Assembly: GCA_910575245.1 (NCBI GenBank)
Contig: CAJTEN010000009.1
Span: 86,419 to 150,418 of the forward strand
DNA length: 64,000 nucleotides
From: Clostridia bacterium
Lineage (GTDB): Bacteria > Bacillota > Clostridia > Lachnospirales > Lachnospiraceae
Reading direction: 5' to 3'
A program made the position numbers and the translations under genes. This document shows positions 56,622 through 64,000 of the stretch, piece after piece; positions within the stretch are counted from its first letter, which is position 1, and each line of letters begins with the position of its first letter. A model generated the notes under the pieces. It searched no databases. It was not told the DNA's origin and saw only the letters and a list, made by a program, of their open reading frames with translations.

Positions 56622-58491
56622 TCTGTTACGTTCTGGTGATAACATCATTCGTATATTGGATATTCAGGATGATAGAATCCTCATGATTGATTGTGTGAAA
56701 CATACTATGCCGGTGTGGAGGAAATTTGAATCAGTGGATTCTGTATTATCGGAATCTGAATTGTTGAGGGTGTATTCTCAATGCTCTGGCAAAGAATTAT
56801 CTGTATGTACTGATAATGAACTGTTAAAGGCTACAGGATTTACCAGTGTTGATATTGATACTATGGATGCAGAACAAAGAAAAGTCATGCATGAACGCTA
56901 TACCATGATTGCACCGATTCTTCCTTTCTTATCAGATGATAAGATACGATCCAAATTGATCTGTTCTATAGCAGAGGAACATAAAGTGTCAAAACAGACT
57001 GTCAGGAATTATTTATGCCTTTATTTATCTTATCTGGATGTGACTATTCTTGCTCCGAAAAAGAGGAAGGATGAACGAGAACTGACACAGGATGAAAAGT
57101 ATATGAGATGGGCGTTGAACAAATTTTTCTATACGACAAAGAAGCAATCTCTTATGACTGCCTATACCATGATGCTCAAAGAGAAGTATTGTGATGCCAG
57201 TGGTGTGCTGGCAGAAGAATATCCATCTTTCTATCAGTTTCGTTATTTCTATCGAAAGACAAGAAAGATGCAGAACTTTTACATTTCAAGAGATGGATTG
57301 AAAAATTATCAGAGGAATAACAGACCTCTTATCGGAGAAGGTGTACAGGAGTTTGCCCCTGCGGTTGGTGTAGGGATGTTGGATGCTACAGTGTGTGATA
57401 TTTATCTGATCAATGAGGAAGGAAATCTGGTTGGCAGACCGATTCTGACTGCCTGTATTGATGCTTACAGTAGCCTGTGCTGTGGTTATTCTCTTTCATG
57501 GGAAGGTGGCGTATACAGTCTTCGGGGGTTAATGCTGAATATCATAACTGATAAGGTGGCATGGTGTAAGCGTTATGGCATTTCTATAGAAAAGGAAGAT
57601 TGGGATTGCGACAGGCTTCCGGGGACATTTGTTACCGATATGGGTAGTGAATATAAATCGGAGAACTTTGAACAGATTGCAGAATTAGGTGTTACGGTTG
57701 TCAATCTTCCTTCCTATAGACCAGAACTGAAAGGATTGGTAGAGAAGTTCTTTGATCTGATACAGGAGATGTACAAGAAGCATTTAAAGGGTAAAGGTGT
57801 GATTGAGCCGGATTATCAGGAGAGAGGGGTGCATGATTACCGTAAGGATGCCTGTTTGACTATGATGGACTTTGAGAAGATTATCCTACATTGTATGATC
57901 TATTATAATTCTCAAAGGATCATAGAAAACTTTCCTTATACAGAAGCTATGATAAATGCAGCGGTGAAGCCTTATGCGTCCTGTATATGGGAATGGGGTA
58001 AATCACTGATTGGAGCGAATCTGATCGGAGTAGATAGTAGAGGGTTGATGCTGACATTACTTCCAAGGACTATAGGAAAATTTGGACGAACGGGTTTGAA
58101 GGTAAATAAACTGAGGTATCATTGTGAGGGATATACAGAGCAGTATTTATCTGGTGGTAATGTGACAGTGGCTTATAACCCGGAAGATGTGACCTCTGTA
58201 TGGGTAATTGAGAATGGTGCGTATGTGGAATTTATGCTGATAGAATCTCGTTTTAAGGGAAAAGACCTTACAGAAGTGCAGGAGATACAGACTGGACAGA
58301 GGATTATTAGTAAGAATGAAAAGAGGAACAATTTACAGGCGCAGATTGATCTGGCACAACATATTGAAATTATCGCGGGCAATGTTAATTCTCATACAGA
58401 TGTACATATGAAGAATATCCGCCATACGAGAAGAAAGGAACAGAGCAGATGTCATCAGGATTATATGAAGGAGGGAGCAAAGCATGACTGA
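56608..58491 (+). CDS. tnsB: TnsB-like DDE transposase
   Basis: A 627-residue transposase of the Tn7/Tn552/Mu group. A helix-turn-helix region (EEHKVSKQTVRNYLCLYLSY) precedes the rve-type catalytic core with Asp in MLDATVCDIYLI, Asp in FVTDMGSEYKSENFEQ, and Glu in LKGLVEKFFDLIQEM; a beta-rich Mu C-terminal-like domain and basic tail follow. It cuts and joins the 3' ends. ATG 56608 has GGGGGTTG upstream. The gene overlaps its neighbours on both sides, as in an operon. Confidence 0.92.
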   Translation: MKKYDLLRSGDNIIRILDIQDDRILMIDCVKHTMPVWRKFESVDSVLSESELLRVYSQCSGKELSVCTDNELLKATGFTSVDIDTMDAEQRKVMHERYTMIAPILPFLSDDKIRSKLICSIAEEHKVSKQTVRNYLCLYLSYLDVTILAPKKRKDERELTQDEKYMRWALNKFFYTTKKQSLMTAYTMMLKEKYCDASGVLAEEYPSFYQFRYFYRKTRKMQNFYISRDGLKNYQRNNRPLIGEGVQEFAPAVGVGMLDATVCDIYLINEEGNLVGRPILTACIDAYSSLCCGYSLSWEGGVYSLRGLMLNIITDKVAWCKRYGISIEKEDWDCDRLPGTFVTDMGSEYKSENFEQIAELGVTVVNLPSYRPELKGLVEKFFDLIQEMYKKHLKGKGVIEPDYQERGVHDYRKDACLTMMDFEKIILHCMIYYNSQRIIENFPYTEAMINAAVKPYASCIWEWGKSLIGANLIGVDSRGLMLTLLPRTIGKFGRTGLKVNKLRYHCEGYTEQYLSGGNVTVAYNPEDVTSVWVIENGAYVEFMLIESRFKGKDLTEVQEIQTGQRIISKNEKRNNLQAQIDLAQHIEIIAGNVNSHTDVHMKNIRHTRRKEQSRCHQDYMKEGAKHD

Positions 58492-59734
58492 TCTTTCAAA
58501 CATTATTCATATTCTGCCACCAATGAGAGCAGGGGAAGATTTATTTTCAGCGTTGGAAGTTTTACCGAAGTATGATGAATCAATCTGTACAGCAGAGGTT
58601 CCTGTGCGTCTTATGGCACTTTCTGATCTTTACAGGATATATGTACCTTCTCAAATGTCATTGGAGATTTACAGTAAAATGTATCTGGCATTATTGCGTT
58701 CATTGCAGAAGAAGAGTACGAAACTGGCGGTACAGCAGAAGAATCAGAACTATAGGGCTTTGATTCAGCAGGAGTACAGCGGTATTATGGGTGGTTCTGA
58801 CAGTTTTACGATCATTGGGGCATCCGGCATTGGCAAAAGTTCTGCGATAAGCAGGGCAATCTCGCTAATTACAGAAAACAGAGTGATTGAAGTGGAAAAT
58901 CCATATACAAAGATTATTCCCTGTATCTGTGTCCAGTGTCCTTTTGATTCTTCTGTAAAGGGGTTGCTGTTGGAGATACTGCGGAAAGTAGATGAAATGA
59001 TAGACAGTAAGTATTACCAGAATGCACTAAGAGCAAGAACGACAACGGATATGCTGATCGGGAGCGTCAGTCAAGTAGCTTTAAATCACATCGGGCTGTT
59101 GGTGGTGGATGAGATTCAGAATGTATGTAACAGTAAGAATGGAAAGAGTCTTGTAGGGATGCTTACCCAGCTTATCAATAATAGCGGTATCTCTATCTGC
59201 ATGGTGGGGACTCCTGAGAGTGCGGTATTTTTTGAACAGGCAATGCAGCTTGCCAGAAGAGCGTTGGGATTACGGTATGATGTGATGGAGTATGGTGAGA
59301 ATTTTAGAAAGTTTTGTGAGATAGTGTTTTCCTATCAGTATGTGAAAATAAGGACGGAGATTACGGATGGTATCATGGAATGGCTCTATGAGCATACTTC
59401 GGGGAATATATCGGTGGTGGTATCTCTGATCCATGATGCGCAGGAGATTTCTATTTTGAATGGCAAAGAAGTTCTGAATTTGGAAGCATTAAACGAAGCG
59501 TATCAAAAACGATTGTCTATGTTGCATGGGTTTATTCATATAGGGCAGAGAAAGCAGACATCAAAGCCTAAAAAGAAAGTGTCAGTTACAAGTGCGGGTG
59601 TAAAAGTTCCTGTAAGAGAAGGGGATAGTGGAGAAGTTACGATTGCAGATTTAGTATCTGTTGCCAGAGATGAAAATGTGGATATTGTGCAGTTATTGAA
59701 AGAGCATATGACAATTATGGAGGTGGCGGTATGA
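58484..59734 (+). CDS. tnsC: TnsC-like AAA+ transposition regulator
   Basis: A 416-residue ATPase with Walker A IIGASGIGKSSAISRA (about 108-123), Walker B GLLVVDEIQNVCNSK and sensor-like ISICMVGTPESAVFFEQA. TnsC links target recognition by TnsD/TniQ to the TnsAB transposase. Its start overlaps the end of tnsB by eight bases. Confidence 0.92.
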   Translation: MTDLSNIIHILPPMRAGEDLFSALEVLPKYDESICTAEVPVRLMALSDLYRIYVPSQMSLEIYSKMYLALLRSLQKKSTKLAVQQKNQNYRALIQQEYSGIMGGSDSFTIIGASGIGKSSAISRAISLITENRVIEVENPYTKIIPCICVQCPFDSSVKGLLLEILRKVDEMIDSKYYQNALRARTTTDMLIGSVSQVALNHIGLLVVDEIQNVCNSKNGKSLVGMLTQLINNSGISICMVGTPESAVFFEQAMQLARRALGLRYDVMEYGENFRKFCEIVFSYQYVKIRTEITDGIMEWLYEHTSGNISVVVSLIHDAQEISILNGKEVLNLEALNEAYQKRLSMLHGFIHIGQRKQTSKPKKKVSVTSAGVKVPVREGDSGEVTIADLVSVARDENVDIVQLLKEHMTIMEVAV

Positions 59735-61071
59735 TTGCATATATGCCAACAATTTATCCTGATGAATTGGTATATAGTTGGTTCTGTAGATACTATGTAC
59801 ATTCGGGCTGTTTTTCCCATAAGATGGCGTTGCGGGAATTGTATTGTAAAAAGTCGGATTATCTAAGCAAAGAATTTATTGGGAACTTAAATAATGAGGC
59901 TTTGGAGCAGATCGGTGAAATATATTCTCTGGATAAATTGGTCTTAGATCATACCATGTATCCTCAGTATGCAAGGTTTGTTCCATTGACAGAAAAGAAA
60001 GAGGCTCTGTATCGTTTGGGGCATGATTCTTGTGATGTACATCATTTATTTCCTGTTCTTCCCAGAAACGATGGGGAACGATATCTGCGGTATTGCCCAT
60101 TGTGTGTGAAAGAGGACAGGAAAACATATGGGGAGACATACTGGCACAGAAAGCATCAGATCAGGAATATGTGTATATGTACGCAGCATAAGTGCAGGCT
60201 TTTGAAATCGAGTGTTCCGGCAAAGAGTGAGCAGAGTTTTACGTTTTGTCCGGCTGAAAATTATACATACGATAGGGAAGCTGAATTTGAGAATGATTTA
60301 TCAGTGATTCAGTATATGGAATATCTGGTATCAGTATTTGATTCGGTGATGGATTTTGATAGTGATATTCCTATCAGTTCTATTCTCTATAATGGAATGA
60401 GCAGGACAAAATATTTGAAGCCATCAGGACGCAGCAGATATACGAAGATGCTTGCTGATGATATAGGTGAGTTCTACGGAAGTATGGGGATATGTAGTGT
60501 TGCAAGTGTGTATCAGATTCAGAGAGTATTGTTAGAGAATCTGTATGACTTTTCTATTATCTGCCAGATTGCTTTTTACTTGGGGATGAGAGCGGAGGAA
60601 TTAACGGCTTCCGCTTTGACCAAGGAGCAGATTCAGCAGGAACAGGACAGCCATTATATGAGAAATACTGTGCCTGTAGATTGGGAGTTGTTGGATCGGG
60701 AAACGGCGCCTGTATTAGAAATGGTTGTTAAAGGCGTATATGATGGAACTGCTAATGAAAATGGAAGACCGGAACGGGTATCAGAACGGATGGTGTACCG
60801 GGAGATGAATCTGCTTGGGCATCAGTTGGAGAATATGCCACGGTGTAAGGCGGTTTTTGAAAAGTATACGGAATCTTATCCTGAGAGTTGGGCGAGGAAG
60901 ATTATTTGGGCTTATCGGAAGTTGGAAGAGGAGGGAAAGCCTTTTTATTGGACGGATATTAGGAGAATTTCAGGGGTGAAAAAGAAGAATATGCAAGCGA
61001 CTCTTCCCTACTTGATGAAGCATATGGATGCTGAAACAGTAAAGCAGATTATCGAAATGGTTACATTGTGA
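59731..61071 (+). CDS. tniQ: TnsD/TniQ family target-site selector
   Basis: A 446-residue TniQ-domain protein. The N-terminal YPDELVYSWFCRYYVHSGC and the zinc finger CPLC...YWHRKHQ...C..H (about residues 129-160, RYCPLCVKEDRKTYG then HRKHQIRNMCICTQHKC) are diagnostic. The C-terminal part, with helix-turn-helix character, would bind target DNA in TnsD-like proteins; its size favours sequence-specific TnsD over the short TniQ of CRISPR-guided elements. Start overlaps tnsC (ATGA). Confidence 0.9.
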   Translation: MIAYMPTIYPDELVYSWFCRYYVHSGCFSHKMALRELYCKKSDYLSKEFIGNLNNEALEQIGEIYSLDKLVLDHTMYPQYARFVPLTEKKEALYRLGHDSCDVHHLFPVLPRNDGERYLRYCPLCVKEDRKTYGETYWHRKHQIRNMCICTQHKCRLLKSSVPAKSEQSFTFCPAENYTYDREAEFENDLSVIQYMEYLVSVFDSVMDFDSDIPISSILYNGMSRTKYLKPSGRSRYTKMLADDIGEFYGSMGICSVASVYQIQRVLLENLYDFSIICQIAFYLGMRAEELTASALTKEQIQQEQDSHYMRNTVPVDWELLDRETAPVLEMVVKGVYDGTANENGRPERVSERMVYREMNLLGHQLENMPRCKAVFEKYTESYPESWARKIIWAYRKLEEEGKPFYWTDIRRISGVKKKNMQATLPYLMKHMDAETVKQIIEMVTL

Positions 61072-61242
61072 AAATGAGTAAGTTAGCAAATAATTCTTGT
61101 GACTGAAAATTATTTATTCGCAGACATTAAGTTTTTCAATACCCTTTCTCAAAATCGTAAGTATTATTATGATATAGAATCGCGATGTACATTTAGTTTA
61201 TGGTGACCAGTAAAGAAAGAAGAAACAGGTGTTTTGATAGAA

Positions 61243-61271
61243 TTGAAGAAGATTCCGTCAAATGATATAAT
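61243..61271 (+). promoter_or_regulatory. Promoter of the first cargo gene
   Basis: TTGAAG (61243-61248), 17-base spacer, perfect TATAAT (61266-61271), about 40 bases before the ATG. Confidence 0.75.
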
Positions 61272-61309
61272 ACTTATGATAAACTATATGAATAGAAAGG
61301 TATAAACGT

Positions 61310-63082
61310 ATGATTGGGAAAGTAGCTAGTGCTTTGGCAGATTATTTAGCAGAAATTGGTTTTGATGCAGGTAAAGGTTTTTTAATAAATAAGCAAGAAG
61401 AAATGGAAATTAGAAAAGAGATTAGTCGATATATCGAGAGACAGAGAAAATACAACGAGTTATGTTCTTTGGCAGAAGAAATTGACTTTGAAGGTATCAT
61501 TAAATATCTTCAGGGTAATTTTATAGTTGATATTTCTAAAAGGCTTTTTGGGAAAAAAGAAGAGAGGCGTGCTGCAAGGGAAGATATTATTAGTAAAGCG
61601 GTGGAGTATTCAGCGGCAAAGACAAAGGAAGAAAAGAAAAAAATAGCCAAATTTGTTGCAGATACAATTGATATTTTGCGTTGCTATTACCGCGATAAGA
61701 TAGGAAAGAATAGTTTGTTTTTAGCAGCAGAAGTAGAAGATACAATAATTGAAGAGATTAAAAATAACGAAAAACAGACAGCTAAAAATATGCAAAATTG
61801 CGAGAAAAATCTTGAAGCGTATATTAATAAAATAGCTCCGTTCTCTATAGATTCTTATTTGTATTCTGCTCAGAAAAAAGATTTAGAAACAATTGAAACC
61901 AACTTAAATATGACATTAAGAGCTATTAGTTGTACGCATCCATTATTTCCAGACTATAAATATCATTATGTATCAAGCGAAAGAGGCATTCAAATGATTA
62001 GCGTACCTACTTCTAATGATGCGTATCAAAAATGTCCACCCAAAATTGTCTGCAAAGGTAGAATTAGAGTCGGTGATAAATATGTAAATAGATTCGATGC
62101 AGATATCGTTGATTATGCCAATCGGCATCAGTTGATGATAGCAATTGATATAAATGAGGCAAAAAAGTTATTGGGAGATGTAGAAGATCCTATACAATTA
62201 GAAGCAGAACGTTTAGTGGGAACAACAGGAATTATTCCACCCAAACCATTTCCAACAGCTTTACCATGTTGTATAAAAATAAATGGAGAAACAGTGTATG
62301 AGTATATTGAATTTAGGACAAAGGAAATTTTAGATGATGGTACTTATATCATAACTAATGAAGAGCAAAAGGAAATATCTGTACGAATGTCAATTAAAGC
62401 TAATTTGGTTAGTGGACAAGTCAATATTAACACTCAGACAGTAAATGCAACTAACAGAGATCTTCTTCATTATGTACGATACATGAAAAGGGCATGTGAA
62501 AAAGGGAAAATGTCAATTTATGTGCTATCTTTAGGTAAGGAATTAGTGAATGGAGATTTGAGTAATTGTGATTATGATGGTGGTTTTGCAACAGTAGATG
62601 AGGAAATATCTTTTCTTGAAAATATTGTTTTACTTGAAGAATATTTTCAAAAGGCAATAAAAATACCAAATGATATATATGATGTGGATATAGATATAAT
62701 TGATTATATGATAAAATTGATTAAGAAAGAAAATGTGGCATTAAATTGGAAAGGGAAAGTGCTTACGATACCAGTTACAATAGACGAATCAACAAGAAAG
62801 CATTTATCTAATTTGGAAGAGAAACCACAGATAATTACTATATGTGGGGATGTCAATATTAATCTCTTTAATGAAACGTATTGTTTGCGAATCATAAGAA
62901 CATTTGAAAGTGCGGTTATTCGTGATTTGGAGATAATGAAAAAGAAAGTGGAGATGTTTGAAGATGGGGATGTTTTAAATATAAAGTATATTCCAGGAAC
63001 GAACGACACATTGATAGATTGCTTAGATACGAGTTCTAACGAAATAGATGAGCAGATTCAGTGTTATGTTAAGGATGAATAA
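61310..63082 (+). CDS. Unknown 590-residue transposon cargo protein (helical N-terminus)
   Basis: No family was recognised. Residues about 1-200 are charged and helical (ADYLAEIGFDAGKGFLINKQ, FGKKEERRAAREDIISKAVE), a pattern resembling N-terminal modules of some bacterial defence NTPases, but no P-loop is visible here. Residues about 200-590 look beta-rich with mixed segments (NLVSGQVNINTQTVNATNRD). RBS AGAAAGG precedes the ATG. Base composition is clearly more AT-rich than the host genes. A cargo or defence role is a guess from context. Confidence 0.7.
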   Translation: MIGKVASALADYLAEIGFDAGKGFLINKQEEMEIRKEISRYIERQRKYNELCSLAEEIDFEGIIKYLQGNFIVDISKRLFGKKEERRAAREDIISKAVEYSAAKTKEEKKKIAKFVADTIDILRCYYRDKIGKNSLFLAAEVEDTIIEEIKNNEKQTAKNMQNCEKNLEAYINKIAPFSIDSYLYSAQKKDLETIETNLNMTLRAISCTHPLFPDYKYHYVSSERGIQMISVPTSNDAYQKCPPKIVCKGRIRVGDKYVNRFDADIVDYANRHQLMIAIDINEAKKLLGDVEDPIQLEAERLVGTTGIIPPKPFPTALPCCIKINGETVYEYIEFRTKEILDDGTYIITNEEQKEISVRMSIKANLVSGQVNINTQTVNATNRDLLHYVRYMKRACEKGKMSIYVLSLGKELVNGDLSNCDYDGGFATVDEEISFLENIVLLEEYFQKAIKIPNDIYDVDIDIIDYMIKLIKKENVALNWKGKVLTIPVTIDESTRKHLSNLEEKPQIITICGDVNINLFNETYCLRIIRTFESAVIRDLEIMKKKVEMFEDGDVLNIKYIPGTNDTLIDCLDTSSNEIDEQIQCYVKDE

Positions 63083-63189
63083 TCTGATAGTGATAACGGT
63101 TTTGCAATGGCTTCCAAGTGTGTGATTATTATTTGCGGGTTTGTCAAGTTAAATATGTAAGTTTTTTTTTTCATTTTGGGGTGTCCTAT

Positions 63190-64000
63190 ATGAGTTTTGT
63201 GTATGCTATAAATAGTGTTGACTTTTCAATTATGTCGGATACAAAAATAAATTTGAATGAAAGTTTGAAAAATTTATGGAATACAGAAGCTGAGAGGCGG
63301 TTAATTAAGCAAGTTGGCTTAATAAAAAGTGTTATTGTTTCACCTAACATAGTTGTATGCTATGCGGGAAATAATATTGATAAAGCTGCAGAGCTGTTGC
63401 GTGAAATTAAAACGATAGGAAACAACTTGAACCGGATTGTTGAAACTGCTTTCAAAATTCACAATACTGCCCAGAAGGATGATATTGAATTTATTATTGG
63501 ATATTGCGATAAAAATAGGCGAGAACTTATTTCTATTAAAAATAGGAAATTAGTAAGAAACTGTAAAGTTGCGTGGATTGGATCATGGGTTGCTTATAAT
63601 GAATTTAAACGCATGGAAAACGAAATTACTGATGAAAAAATAAAAGGTAAAAAGATTGTAGTATGTGATGAGAATGGAAAAATGTATGAGGAATTTTTAG
63701 ACGAAGAACTAGCTAGAATATGGGAATTAGAAGATATATTTAGAAAGATAGTAGAATCAGGTGTAGATTCAACTGTAGGTGGAATGCCGGTTAGGATAAA
63801 AATTCCAGAAGGCGAAAATGCATTCGAATATATGGCAGGGATGAAGCTTATAGCAAGTGGTTGGTCACAAAAGATAGCAAGTGGTGAAGCAATAGCGTTT
63901 TATCAAGGCGTAGAAAAAGGAAGCTTTTGTTGTGATAAATATCAATCAAAATCTAATTTTTGTTGCTATATTTACGAGGATAATCTTGGGATTGTTTATA
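63190..64000 (+). CDS. Proteasome-like (Ntn-hydrolase-type) protein, truncated by window end
   Basis: An open frame from ATG 63190 (GGGGTG upstream) runs 270 codons to the window end without stop. It begins MSFVYAINSVDFSIMSDTKI, then KSVIVSPNIVVCYAGNN. This resembles the start of proteasome/HslV-type subunits: a residue 2 Ser that could become the N-terminal nucleophile, an SDTK loop where those enzymes have the catalytic Asp, and a hydrophobic AG strand pair. The rest is unlike known subunits to my reading. It is AT-rich like the preceding cargo gene and about 108 bases behind it, so the two may act together. Similarity is weak and unverified. Confidence 0.55.
   Translation, partial: MSFVYAINSVDFSIMSDTKINLNESLKNLWNTEAERRLIKQVGLIKSVIVSPNIVVCYAGNNIDKAAELLREIKTIGNNLNRIVETAFKIHNTAQKDDIEFIIGYCDKNRRELISIKNRKLVRNCKVAWIGSWVAYNEFKRMENEITDEKIKGKKIVVCDENGKMYEEFLDEELARIWELEDIFRKIVESGVDSTVGGMPVRIKIPEGENAFEYMAGMKLIASGWSQKIASGEAIAFYQGVEKGSFCCDKYQSKSNFCCYIYEDNLGIVY

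Larger units (their letters stand above)
55824..64000 (+). mobile_element. Tn7-like transposon (right end beyond the window)
   Basis: The genes tnsA, tnsB, tnsC and tniQ lie consecutively on the plus strand, tightly overlapping, followed by AT-rich cargo. The exact left boundary is either the TGTCGTAG repeat at 55824 or a later point near 56096-56106, where a different set of repeats begins. The element is inserted just after ppdK and no CRISPR genes or arrays are seen in the part available. Confidence 0.82.

Noticed and set aside
55815-64000. CRISPR array or Cas genes linked to the Tn7-like element
   Set aside because: No regularly spaced repeats and no Cas-like protein in the visible part; tniQ is of the larger TnsD-like size.

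Overview
The window is a chromosomal segment of an anaerobic Firmicute, most likely a gut Lachnospiraceae (Clostridia). The main reasons are the PolC-type replicase end, the order rimP-nusA-rnpM-L7Ae-infB-rbfA-nrnA-truB-ribF, pyruvate phosphate dikinase, a separate pyrB/pyrI pair, strong AGGAGG ribosome binding sites and sigma-A promoters. Calls rest on protein motifs and local sequence reading; no database search was possible.

Layout. 1-2311: polC end, tRNA-Glu, a chemoreceptor. 2338-11381: translation/transcription operon from rimP to ribF, with its own promoter and leader hairpin. 11490-19005: Na/Pi cotransporter, secreted NlpC/P60 hydrolase, rpsO and pnp with structured leaders, HD-GYP response regulator. 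19130-22248: pyrBI, nitroreductase, small membrane-associated proteins. 22458-26456: folate operon folC-folE-folP-folBK. 26500-36648: acetyltransferase, beta-propeller protein, pheA, AAA ATPase, Ppx-HD and Ppk1 (polyphosphate metabolism), Maf, HAD phosphatase, small acidic protein. 36662-40043 (minus): HAD, PHP, ABC-F. 40251-51806: a LacI-controlled sugar locus with GH172, a three-gene ABC importer without ATPase, GH127, split DhaL/DhaK kinase and an FucI-type isomerase. 51980-55814: GDPD and ppdK. 55824-end: a Tn7-like transposon (tnsA-tnsB-tnsC-tniQ) just after ppdK, then visibly AT-rich cargo: a 590-aa unknown protein and a truncated proteasome-like (Ntn-hydrolase-like) protein.

Three 189-bp copies of a palindromic MITE (13232, 24386, 35254) share 18-bp terminal inverted repeats; two have perfect 10-bp target duplications.

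The two most interesting parts are the sugar locus and the transposon. The sugar locus looks like a pathway that takes up furanosidic oligosaccharides, cleaves them with GH172 and GH127, isomerises an aldose (D-arabinose or L-fucose type) and phosphorylates the ketose with a dihydroxyacetone-kinase-like enzyme; three near-palindromic sites centred on ATCGAT are probable operators of its LacI regulator. The Tn7-like element sits immediately behind ppdK, which suggests that the ppdK 3' end may be its attachment site, and its cargo has the look of an accessory (possibly defence) module that continues past the window.
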